A stretch of DNA of 64,000 nt from Symbiodinium natans (lineage: Eukaryota > Sar > Dinophyceae > Suessiales > Symbiodiniaceae): NCBI GenBank assembly GCA_905221605.1, contig CAJNDS010002593.1, positions 1 through 64,000 of the forward strand, read 5' to 3'. The notes beneath the pieces are model-generated. The model was not told the DNA's origin. It was given only the letters and a program-made list of their open reading frames with translations, and did no database searches. Of this stretch, positions 9,842-24,864 are shown in pieces. The stretch's first letter is position 1. The number at the start of each line of letters is the position of its first letter. The position numbers and the translations under genes were made by a program.

Positions 9842-12656
9842 TCATTCCGAGAGCCCCCCACCACCCCTGCTGTGGGTGTCTGTGCACCAATGTGCTGCTC
9901 ACTCTACTCCAGCTACTCCAGCTACTCCAGCTCTGGCACAAAGCGTGCCCTATTGCACAATGCCAGGTGCCAGGTTCTGGGATGCTGCCCTTCCAGTCAC
10001 AAGCTGAGCGCAGGACTCCTGTGATCATGTCATAGGGCTCGAGAGTGCCCCCGACCTGGACTAGATCATCAAGAAGAGTATGTTCCGCGAACTGCTCAGG
10101 TGCTCATTGAGGGGCAGCCAGCCAAATCCCATCCCCTGTCATCACCGGCTCTACTGCACCTACAACTAGTAAAGGCCCCAGGTCGTGGGACCGCCTCTCT
10201 TGTTCGGCATCTTTTCTGTCAACGAATCTCAACCCCACCCCTCAGAGGCAGCAGCCATTCCCAGAACAATGTTGTTCCAGTACTCGTCTATCTGTGCTCC
10301 GCCAATGCTACCCTTGAGCTGCACCTGGCAGAGCAGACTCTTGAACTTGTGCTGTTTAGGTGGTAATTCGGCTTGGGATTGCTCGGAAGAACGTTTGCAA
10401 CAATCCCTGGCCTGGAAGTGCCCTCCACTCGCATTCAGAGGATCTTCCCATTCTGGCTTGACCTTTGCGCTTCGCGCGCTCCACTGCAGGCTTCTAGGGA
10501 TTCTAGGCCCGTCACTGGCGGGAGGTGCTCAGTCGCCGCAGAGTGTGCTTTGAATGGACAGTGCCAGCACCGAATTAGTCACCTCTTCAAAGCCTTACGA
10601 GAACTAAACAGGAATTAGGACCCCCGACGCCCCGATTGCATTCTGGGAGCCACGCCCCCTGCTTAAAGATCATGATGGCATCAATTGCCATCTGGGTGCC
10701 CGCCTGGTGCATGGTCCATGGTTGCTCGGTGCACTTCTTGATGGCTCAAGCGTCCATACACATGTCTTCATGGCAGGCTTCTGCACTGATCGGGAAGGCA
10801 ACACATGCTGGGTCGTCATTGTCTCTCGTGATGCGCTTGTTGTCCAGAAGCTCACTCGGTTGGGGCACCTTAAAATGCAGAAGCACTTGTGATCACCAAC
10901 AGGCAGAGAGGTAGGCACGTGGACACCTAAACAGCACACAACAGTTGCAGAATCCTTGAACGGTTGGCGACTGCTTTGCTGTTCGCTTGTCTGCTTCAGA
11001 ACGTTGATCTTTCTGCACCCTGAAACAACAGGGACCAACCGACTGATGCGCTGTGCAAGCTCAGGTTGCAACGCCGTTCCAGATGCTCCAGAACTCCTGC
11101 CAAAGACTTTTGCCCAATGCCAGCTTGCAGAGCAGCAGACATGCGAACAACTTAACAATAGATTTTAACTGGCCAGAGGTATGCAAAGGTCCTGTGCAGT
11201 CTTGAACGGCACAATTTCCTTCATGGAGTCGGAATAGGCTGAGCCTTAAAAAAACCCAAAGATCAAGTCTGGACCGCTGCATGGGCCACCTGATGGTTCT
11301 TTAAGCGCCTGGCCCTTGCCATCATTCGGAGGCACAGCCTGAAGTGGCATTGAAGTGATTTTGCAAGAAAACCTCGGCAAACGAGCCTGGATAAGTAGTG
11401 TAAACTCGCGAATTACTGCAAACTGCCGCATCAGCCTGCTCCCAAAGCACCCAGGTGTCTCTCAAAGGCATAGGGTCCTGCGCATGCTGTACCCATGCCA
11501 AGCAGCATGCCAACTCCCGCAGGCAACTCTCAGCACTTTCAGTCCTATTGAACCCTATTGCTTCCTAATATGTCATACTGTCAATGCCACAGAAAAAAAA
11601 CGAGGGGAGAGCTCCAGAAGCGCTCTCTGTGTGTCGCTGTCTTCCTGGCCATGCGTCGACGGTTCCAACGAAGGAAAATCTAGGAGTTTTCCAAGTCTCC
11701 TAGGGTCTTTGATGCGGAGATCTGCCAGGTCATTCCTCACATTGCAGTAGATCTTATGCATGCTTCTGCCGGCGTGCTCTTCGTCAGCTTCTCGTGAGGA
11801 AGCCCAGAAGCCCAGTTGCCCCCGTAACCCCGACAACCATACACCAGTAGAAGCGAGTCGGCCAGACTTCGGGGAGGCCTTTGATTTGGCCCTTGCCACC
11901 TACAGCCTGCAAAGGCACATGGCTCCCTACTCAACTGGGCCGCAGGCGGTACCTGAGCCTCTTAAGCCTCTTAAGCCTTCTCTCCCTTTTTTCACATCAA
12001 CCAAGAAAGACATGGCGACGGAGGTGCGACATGTGGAAGGAGCCGACGTCAAGAGAGGCAACAACGAGGCTAAGGTGGCTTCTGCCCTGCCTCATTGAAA
12101 CTAAGGTACTGCATTGGTGCGCCAATGCAATGGAAAGAAAACCTGAGCGTGAGCTGCCAGTGCGACGAAGCTTCAACTTGTGCTTACACCAACATGCCCA
12201 AGTCAGGCACCAAGATATCACCGGTGGAGGCACTCAAGAGTGCCTTGCAGCGGAGATCAGGGCGCCACACTTGGATCTGGAGTGGCTCTCATCAGAGATT
12301 ACAACTAGCCGTTCGAGCCTTCCAAGCAAGCCAGAAGGGGACAAGTGGAGAGCAACTCCACAAATCCCTCTGGGGCCAAAATTCGCAGGCATTCGAAACA
12401 TGTGACTTGTAGAAACTTTGTCACTGCTGGGGCTCTCAGAAAAGGGGCAGTGAACCACATCTTCTGAACAGAGGCCACTTCGTTAAGGGCGCATTATCAA
12501 TATCTTAACAAGGAAGCAGCCCAAAAGCCACCTACAGGCACAAGACAAAGAATAAAATAGCGCCCACGAATGAAAAGATAACCTAGAAAAGATAAACAGA
12601 CGAATCAAAGGCAGTCAAAGAAACGGAGTGCAAGGTCTTTTGCATGTACAACTTCC

Positions 12657-12941
12657 TCAGTATGATGGCAACATACGGGCTAGTGGACAGAAATCCTTAA
12701 TCTTACAGCAGAATCTAGATCTATGAGCGAAGGTGTCGTCCTCTGTTGGTGCTTTCTTGCGTTTTTTGCTCGATTGGCAGACCGAAGTCAGGGAGCTGGG
12801 ATGCAGCTGCACCTTCTCCAGCTTCATGGGCATGGCTTTGTCAAAAGGGAGTCTGCTTGGCTGTCCTCCGTCAGGACTGTTCAGAAGCTCTTGCAATGCG
12901 GTCACCGCGGTGGCGCGTCCAAGCAGCTTCCTTTCTCCCAA
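12657..12941 (-). CDS. Hypothetical coding exon
   Basis: A 94-codon frame with good coding character: ERKLLGRATAVTALQELLNS, PFDKAMPMKLEKVQLHPSSL, then a basic nuclear-signal-like SSKKRKKAPTEDDTFAHRS. It lies downstream of the helicase stop on the same strand, so it may be part of a separate small gene. No family recognised, splice sites not fixed. Confidence 0.35.
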   Translation of the reverse strand: MGERKLLGRATAVTALQELLNSPDGGQPSRLPFDKAMPMKLEKVQLHPSSLTSVCQSSKKRKKAPTEDDTFAHRSRFCCKIKDFCPLARMLPSY

Positions 12942-14082
12942 GCCCTGCCATGAACGCTGACATACGCCGGCTGGCGCGGTAAAGTCTTCTGCGCCACGGC
13001 TGTCTCTGCAATCGCTTGCTAAGAGACAGAGTCTGTTATGCTAGAAAACCTTCTGAGATTTCGGCAACCGACCTAGCTCGTAACTGCCTGTCATATCGCC
13101 GATGCTGGCCTGCACTCTACACTCTTCGCATTTGCAGAAGTCATAAACGGTGGGGTCGCATGCAGCGCATTGCGCCAGCAGCAAGCCCTCGCCGCACTTG
13201 CCTCCCTTTGGAGGTGCTTAGCTGCACGTCTGAACGTGGGATGTTGCCAGGGGCCGTTTGTCGGCGCGAATTGTCTTGGACATTACGGCAACCTGGCCAA
13301 CGCCAAAGGCTTGGAGGAGCAGGTCGAAAAGAGTCCCACAGAGGAGCTAGCAAGGTTGAGAGGAACAAGTAGAAGCACATACCTGTCCCGCTGACCCAAG
13401 CTCGTGGCAAAGTATTTAGCTGTCAACACGGCACCCGCGCATAACATTGAACCAGCCAGATCAGGCTAGCATCTATTCCAAAATCCAAGCCAACCGTCGG
13501 AGGTGATTTATGCTTTGATAACTTAATAAATTGAGACTGGTAGTCAGCGTGTGGGCACTGTGTCTGCCTTTCTTCGAGGTCTGCACGAGGAAAATCGGAG
13601 ATTGCAACCCTGTTTTTGTGTACATCAGAGAACTCTGAGCTAAGTGACCCAGCTCGCACAAGCAGTCGGAGCATCTGGCAAAATGACCGAAAGTACCAGA
13701 GTCTGGCCCCATGCATACCGAAAATTGCTGCAAAGAGACTTGAAAGGATGCTCCGTGCTTGGGGGCGAGCTCTTTGTCGTGCTGACACCAAGTGCTGTGG
13801 CAAAGCATTGCACTCGTGCCAAAATGAGATTGCCGCGCTCTGAACCAAATAGAACGATTGAGCACCCACAAGACATCGCCTAACTGAGATTGCAAGCCTA
13901 CCCTTAGGCTACACATGCAAACGCACAGCGCTGGCGGCATGTCTCAACACAGGCCCCCAGTCCATCAAAACCTCAGCCCAGAGTGCGGATAATAGAGCGC
14001 AGACGAGGCCCGATATGCCCGATGGACCGGAGCGCTAGGGGAACTGAGGCACTCGCTGGCTTTTCCCTGGCATTGGGGGATT
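12942..14082. other. No supported gene downstream of the DEAD-box gene
   Basis: Overlapping minus-strand frames at 13423-13940 exist in two registers at once, with biased but unrecognised sequence. I see no motif. Confidence 0.45.
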
Positions 14083-18305
<4,223 letters not shown>

Positions 18306-18439
18306 GCTGGTGCTGAGGGAATGCAGAGCAGCGCCCAAGCGGATGCAGGAGTAAGCTTCAGCATTTCCAGGAAGGCTTCGCATGCTCATGCTGCGAAATA
18401 TAGCATGTCATCTCCAGTTGGGAATACCCTCGGGATTGG

Positions 18440-18600
18440 GCATACTTCCTTCCTGCCTTCCGTCCTTCCCTGCATCATTTGCTCCTTCCTTCTCTCCGTA
18501 CTTCTCCTTCATTCTTTCCGCTTCCTTCTTTGCTTTCCTGTCCTGTCCTGTCCTTTCATTTCCTTCGCTTCCCTTTCGTTTCTGTCCCTTGCCTTTCCTT
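18440..18600 (+). repeat. Pyrimidine-rich (CTTCC/CCTTT) low-complexity tract
   Basis: Nearly pure C/T on the plus strand, with loose CTTCC, TCCTTTC and CCTGT units, upstream of the DEAD-box start on the minus strand. Confidence 0.85.
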
Positions 18601-18825
18601 ATAGAAGGACAATTCTTCAAGGTCTGGACTGTGGGGCGGGGGGGGGGAGGGGACGGGGCGAATGAATGCAAAACATGGCTGAAACTGTCGTTGTTGCACT
18701 TTGAAGAAAAGAAACGCTGGCTCGCAGCCAGCACACATGTACAAACTACAGTAAATACCGTGAAGCCCTGTAGCTTCGCCGATGAGAGCTACAATTACAA
18801 GAGAAGAGACGTACTACGGATCATT

Positions 18826-18845
18826 GGGGGGGGGGGGGGGGGGGG
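18826..18845 (+). repeat. Poly-G tract, 20 G
   Basis: An uninterrupted run. A shorter G-rich run lies at about 18633-18655 and another at about 19903-19919. These can fold into G-quadruplexes and are sites of sequencing error. Confidence 0.9.
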
Positions 18846-19986
18846 AATCGACCAGGCATCGAGAATCGAAACGCATATCCCGCCGGTACTAGCAGTGAGA
18901 CGTGAGCGGGCATTGGGCCGCACAACGACGAACTGTTCAAAACCCATCGGTCTTTACAGCGGAATCGTGGGTAGCCGCTATAGCCAAGTGTGAAGGGCTG
19001 GGATCGAGAAGCAATAGCTCCCGGAAACAAAGCCGAGTTGGGTCCCCATAGCACATATTTGGCTTCGAAACGCATATCGCAACCGCCAAACACATCGAGT
19101 CAAAGAGTCATAGAATGTCACAGAGTGGCGTAGGAGCTGTGTGGGCCTTCACGTTACTGTGGCGGGTTGCCATGTGTCAATGCTTCTTGTTGTCATCATG
19201 GGCCCACCCCATCCCCGACACCGTATGGTACACCAAAGTCTTTTCTGGACATGCTGTTGGGCTTCATGATCCAAACTCTGACTGTGGCCGCCTTTCTGGG
19301 CAGCGTCAGGTGGCAAGAAGGTTGCTGCCATACCTGCACAGCTCGACGCAAAACATGCGTCGGCCCGCATCAGTCTTTGAAAATGGTCGAGCACCCACTT
19401 CTCCAGGAAAGCAGCTGCAGAGGTCGTGCGAAATGTCTTTGCCGGAGCAACAAGCCCAGTGTGCCGTGAGGCCTTATTGCTCTTGGAACATTCAAGGAAT
19501 CCAGAACCTGCCATCCACATCATGCACAATAAGGAGCCACTGCCGAACAGATTTTTAAAGAAGCAAGTGAAGTAGTGATCGGGCAAAGCGACAGCCCAGC
19601 CTCGCAGGACAATGGCACCGTGCCAATGCTTGAAGCCCAGATGACGCGGATGTAGCGGCTATGTGGCGTGGGACAGAAAGCTAACGCAGGGTTTAGGGCA
19701 GCATGTGACGGGATCTCTGCATTCACGAAGACGCAAACACGCTGTGGTTTTGTGCCCAGCAGCCACACGCCCTCAAGGAGCCTTCCCGAATTAGGAAAAG
19801 CATGGAAAAGCAAAGTCTAATTTTCCTGGGTTGCTAAGCCGCTAAGCTGATCAACTTAACACCCGGGATAAGCTAAGAGAAGAGCACATCCATTTTTTAC
19901 ATGGGGGGGGGCGGGGGGTACTCAAGTCAGAGAGCCTCAATTCAGCTCTGAGCCTCCCAGCTCCCTTGAGCCGCTTGAGCTGCGCC

Positions 19987-20979
19987 TTAGGCCCTTGGCA
20001 TGCCATCAGCTCCAGTGTCTTCTTGGAAGGGCAAGAAACTTGCAAAGACTTCCAGTGCCTCATCAAGCTCTGTGCATATCTCTCGGCAGAGGTCACCGAT
20101 TCCACAGTTGAAGCCTTCTTCAGACTTCGGCTGGTATCGCAGCGATGGCAGCGCCACGGCCACGAAGCCAGTCGCTGGGACCTTCTGAGGAACTTGGGTC
20201 CGCAGCCACAAGTTGTCATTAGGATGCTTGAGGACCAGCGCAGCTCCCGGCTTGGCACCATCTGGCACCTTCACCATCACAGCATCTGGAACGATCTCCA
20301 CTTCCCGAACTCGGGGCGGAAAAATCACCTTGATGGTTTGCAGCTTTCCCGCTGTTCTCAGCTGAAAGGTCATTGGCCTTTCATGGGGTGCAGGGTCTGC
20401 CCGGATCAAGAAGTCGGGATCAGGGCCAAAGTGATAAGTCTCTTCCTGTCCTGGCTTCATGTTTGAGGACAGGACCAGAGGAATCTCGCCTTGCGGGGTC
20501 TTGACCGTGTGCAGCCTTCCTTCGGCGTGCCGTCCACGTGGCCGCAAAAGCCGCTGCATCGTCGACCTCTCCGGCACCTTGAAATGTATGTGCTCGGGCT
20601 TGAACACTTTTTCTGCCAGGAGCCCAGGCGGGCGTTGCTTTGAAGCTGTTGCGCGGCAGGTTGTCTTGTACCCTTTGAGGACTTCGCAGGATGGGCGCCA
20701 TGTTGAATTCTTGGACTCGAAAGTGTGCAACATGCCTCCCTGGTCCTGTCAGGGTGCTTTGCAAGCACTTACCGCTAACTTACAGCAACCTGCACCTGGT
20801 GGCCTGAGGAGCGTGACAATGCATGAGACGCCTTGCGCTCGAAACCACTCCTGCCAGTGCGACTCCCCTGATGCCACCGAGCTGGCCGAGCGAGACGCCA
20901 CCTTCTCCAGCTGTGGTGTGGAAGAGCCTTGCTGCGAGAGTTCGTCCTGCTGTGGCCAGGACAGCTCAATCCTCCGCAT
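19987..20979 (-). CDS. Unrecognised protein with VPDGAKPG motif
   Basis: First exon from ATG 20979: MRRIELSWPQQDELSQQGSS, a charged Ser-rich leader ending in a segment HWQEWFRAQGVSCIVTLL. A second exon starts at an acceptor GACCAG|GGAGGC near 20735 (GGMLHTFESKNSTWRPSCEV). A long last exon has two related modules, HTVKTPQGEIPLVLSSNMKPGQ and VMVKVPDGAKPGAALVLKHP, each ending in a P-G turn, followed by LWLRTQVPQKVPATGFVAVA and an acidic end with a stop at 19987. The VPxGxxPG turns recall beta-sandwich repeats in many dinoflagellate predicted proteins, but I cannot name the family. No membrane segment or catalytic motif. A possible short intron inside the first part of the last exon was not resolved. 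Confidence 0.55.
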
Positions 20980-21068
20980 ACACTTCCCGGAATACTTTAC
21001 TAGCCAATTGTCTACACACTCCTGGTCACCTCGCTCAGAAAACCCTTGGTGATTAAAGTAGGTTCATG

Positions 21069-23930
21069 TCACCCACTGGCCTCAGCAGATGGTGATTCCG
21101 CCAGAAGCGCGCTCTCAGAAGCAGCTTCCGAGTCTGTAGAATCCAGCCGCCGCTGTGTTTCTTCCTTCTCGGTGCTTCGAAGCAGCATTGGCCCAAAGCT
21201 ATTCAAGAGTATCATCCCGATAACGGAATAGCAAAGTACATACAACCTCGCGGCCGTAAAGGTGAAATTTGTGACGACGCTGTTGTTGCCGTACCCGATG
21301 TGAAAGAAATGCTGCTTCAGCGGCTCTGCGCCCAAAGCACCCTGGATGGTTGCACGAGGCAGTGTGCATAGGAAGCAAAAGCCAATGTCCGCAGGAACTT
21401 GGTTGCATGTCCTCCCGCGGCTTCTCATCGTTAGAAGAACACCGGCAGTGACACCCACCACCCGGGCGAGCAGACCACATACCATAACAGGGCCCAAGCT
21501 CTTTAGCTCGGGTAGAATGTCCAGCGTCATCTTGCTGCCCAACATGCTGAACAGAAACACCTGTCCAAACACCCAGACTTGGCCAACAACGGTATTGATG
21601 TCTGACACGATCTTCGGGCTCTGGTACGCGTCGCAGCACCGATTGGCAAAGACCGAAGCCGTAATGATGACGAGCAGCTCAGACTGAAACATGGAGCCTG
21701 GGAACAGTGAGCGGTGTGCCCCTCAGGCAGGGTCTGCATATGTCTACTGAGTCTACTGTGCATAGCAACTGGGCTCACGAAGCATGACCTGCTATTCGGT
21801 GTCAGAGTTTTCAGACACCCTGCAGCGCAGGCCTGGGCAGAACCCCATCGGAACCACTTCGCTCCCCGACTCGCCCTTGCCCAGAGACAAAGCAATGAGC
21901 GCCACGGAGATGAGGATAAGGAAGCCTTCCGTCTTGCCACCTTGTCCCATATTCAGATACGCGTCGATCTGCAATCTTGCTCTCTCACTCTCTCCCCTGC
22001 ATGCCTGCCTAAACTCAGGCAGCGCAGCATGCCTTTGTTGATGGCAACGAAGGCAGCTCAGCAAAAACTTTGTCGAAAGCAACTGTTCTCAGGTACTGTT
22101 GGCAGAGAAAGGCCATCGGGGCATGGAATAGGAGAAAACGTGTGGTGCAAGGGCAGTGGGAGAGAGGAGCAAAGCCACGGAGTGCCCGCCCAGCTCTGCC
22201 AAGGGTGTTTACTTTCAGGCTGCCACCGGGAGCAAAGAGTACACTGACCCCCCCCCCAGCAGCGCACATGGCCGTCCTTTCGTCCTTGCCGGGTCTCAGA
22301 CCTTCAGTGTCTGGATCGTGGAAGAGCCTTTGCAAGATGGGCTTCTGCCTGCTGGCGATGAACCAGGAACTCACGCATCCTCCAGGGTTGCTTGAGTTGC
22401 TTGGGTGTGCTGGCAGCAGTTTTCCGTGTCTCAATGTTTCCCTCTTTTGGGCCCCCGCCTAGTACGAAGCCCAGCACCAGCGTCGCAGCCAAGCGCAGAA
22501 GGTTTGCAAGGAGGATGGTTCCAAGGGGGGTCGGTGCCTGGTGGGCCGGCGACGCCAGGCCTGTGAGAACTCCGAAGGCGGTCAGCGCAAAGGATGCCTC
22601 TCTGGCGCCCCAAAAAATCCCCCAAGGGTGAAAGTCAAAGAGGCTATCTCTAAAATGCACGCGTTTGATGCTTTACGTGCTTTTGGAGGTCCTGTTTGAA
22701 CAGCATCTTCTTTTGTGGCAGGGAGGGCAGGAGAGAAGAGAGGAATCATGTGCCCACTCAGCTGACCGGACCGTGTCTCAATCATTGGTCTCCTGGCCCC
22801 CGTTTGATTTCGGGATGCAACACCATGCCTGCCTCCAATGGGGCCCATGCAAACACCAACCGTGGCAGCGGATGATCCGAGAAGGTTTGGGAGAACTCCT
22901 GCAACCCACAGTGAAGGCAACAACCAGCAATGATCACAACAGCGCCGGGCCAAAGGTCTCTCCTTCATTTTGGGAATTACCAGCCCATCACCCATGGCAA
23001 CAAGGACGCTGCCCAGCACCATCCCCTCGACTGGCGTGTACTCCAGCACCTAGGAGTTGTGCAGCTACAACACAGGCCTCTACTCCGACGGTCAGAGTAG
23101 CTTCCGGATTCCCGACATCTGCAGGGCTTAAGTTTAAGCACTTTTGAACGGTCCTATGAACACCTCAGAATGTCGGGCTTCCCCCATGCCCTCAATAGCA
23201 TGCATCAGTGTAGCAGCGCCCTGGGCCCTGCATGGCCACTTTCCAACGAGCCTGCTGAGCGCAGAGCGTAGTGGGCATACACCGCGATCCCGAGCAGCTC
23301 GAAACTTGCAGGAAGTAGGGCCATCCTGAGTTAGGTCTTCACGCAGGCAATGTCCTTCCAAGTAGCTGTACTCGCTGACCGTGCTCAGGTGTGCGGACAA
23401 GTTGCACAAAGATGTGACCTTGCAGGTCTTTAGACCGAATCTCCAGGCCAGCGATGAGAAGCACAAGGAAGAAGGAGAGCCTCGCGAACACACCAATACC
23501 GCGCACAATGCAGCAGGTGCCCCCTGTTGTGGCTCAATCCTCCCCAAGCCCCCCAAATCAGAACACCCACCCTTGCAGCTCGTCCCGGGCGAAGAAGAGA
23601 TCGTTCTGGAAGAAGTGTTGAAAAATGAATCCACTTAGCATTACACCTGGCTCAGGGGCTCAGGGGGGCGTGACAAGAAATGGCGGCGCAACCTCCTGCA
23701 AGATGGCATGCTCATCAATCTACCAGCCTACGGAGGCCGGCAATCCGAAGCACACGAAGATTGCCCGGATGACGCACCTTAAAAGACCCTACGGCAGCCC
23801 TACTGCAGAACTTGCGGCATAAAGATTGGATTGATTCAGCGGCTGAACTTCTCTTGAGCTGGAGGCGCCCAGCTAGCAGAATGTATGCGAGCCCCAGTGC
23901 CACCGGATACTCATAGGTTGCTGTCTCCAT
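21069..23930 (-). CDS. CPA2 / NHA-type Na+(K+)/H+ antiporter, spliced
   Basis: Polytopic membrane antiporter. Exons read METATYEYPVALGLAYILLA (from 23930), CVIRAIFVCFGLPASVG (about 23765), RGIGVFARLSFFLVLLIAGL with EIRSKDLQGH (about 23490; the family's iraGLelD block), TVGVEACVVAAQLL with PVEGMVLGSVLVAMGDGLVI (about 23090-22970; the family's ...vsPavVvP block), ASFALTAFGVLTGLA with ILLANLLRLAATLVLGFVLG (about 22595-22455), GFLILISVALIALSLGKG (about 21930), and a last exon MFQSELLVIITASVFANRCC, SMLGSKMTLDILPELKSLG and TLPRATIQGALG (the KATVQAALG-type block), with a stop at 21069 after an acidic cytosolic tail. This order matches NHA2 and its fungal and algal relatives. The start at 23930 is the first plausible ATG. 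Membrane and ion are not determined. Confidence 0.8.
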
Positions 23931-24864
23931 GGCAACTTTTCTTAACGTTTTGGATCAATTTAGGCAGATTCTGGCTTTGAGCTTCCACCTCTATGGTTCA
24001 CAGTAGCCTCTCTGCGTCTTGCTGTCTCTGGCTAAGGGGCTGTCATGCGACTAGGGAGTTCAATCCGTATGCCAAGGCATGGATGGTACGCATAGGGAGA
24101 AATTTACACAGTGTAGGGAGTGATTGCTTTCACGTATGAGCTGTGAGGCCTTCACAATAACTGCACGACGCATCGTGCCAATGGTAGCTGTGCGGTGCCT
24201 ATAACCTGGTGGCGCCGGTAGTGACGTGGCATCACATCTGCAAGTAAGTCCATATAGTATTCCATGCCTGGCAGCACCAATCAGTATCTTTTCCTGCCGT
24301 CTGTGAGGCACATGGAGGCTTGGTAGCTCGGACAGCTCTTTGGCGGTCAGTAAGACGGGATCTTACAACAGGGCACAAGCTTCAGTGTCCAAATTGGCCA
24401 CAGACCGCCCTCCCCACAGACCGAATTTGGGTCAGAACTGCACCAAAGCGCAAGCACACGGCCCGTTTGAGATTCATGCATGCAAGAGCAGCACACATGA
24501 ATCATAGATACTACGTCCAGAGGATGTCGGTGACTACACGCGTCCAGCGGTCAGTCCACTTCATGCAGGCTCAGCGACGTGTTGCTCGCACGGGAGAACG
24601 ATCTCGTCAGTTTGGTCGGCATTGGTTGAACGATTAGGCCTGTCCCACGCGCTATACTTCACGCTGCCCGTGTGGAGATCGCCTGCCTCAGCTGTGAGCC
24701 TGCTATTAACACAGCCCTTCATGATTTGGGCTTGCGCGACATCGGTGTAGCCAACGCACTTTACAGTCACTGAGATCCGAACACACAGCTGCCTCGACCA
24801 GGAGAAGTGCGACCTCAGGTCATGAGATGCAATTGCATGCAAGGTACACTGTCCCTTTGAACAG

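Larger units (their letters stand above)
6991..12656. other. Gene-poor stretch with telomere-like and tandem repeats
   Basis: Apart from the repeats listed, no frame shows a recognised domain. A plus-strand frame at 7742-8068 begins with a signal-like stretch, and a minus-strand frame at 11573-11899 has a plausible middle (RSMHKIYCNVRNDLADLRIK), but neither is supported by neighbours or family. Confidence 0.5.
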
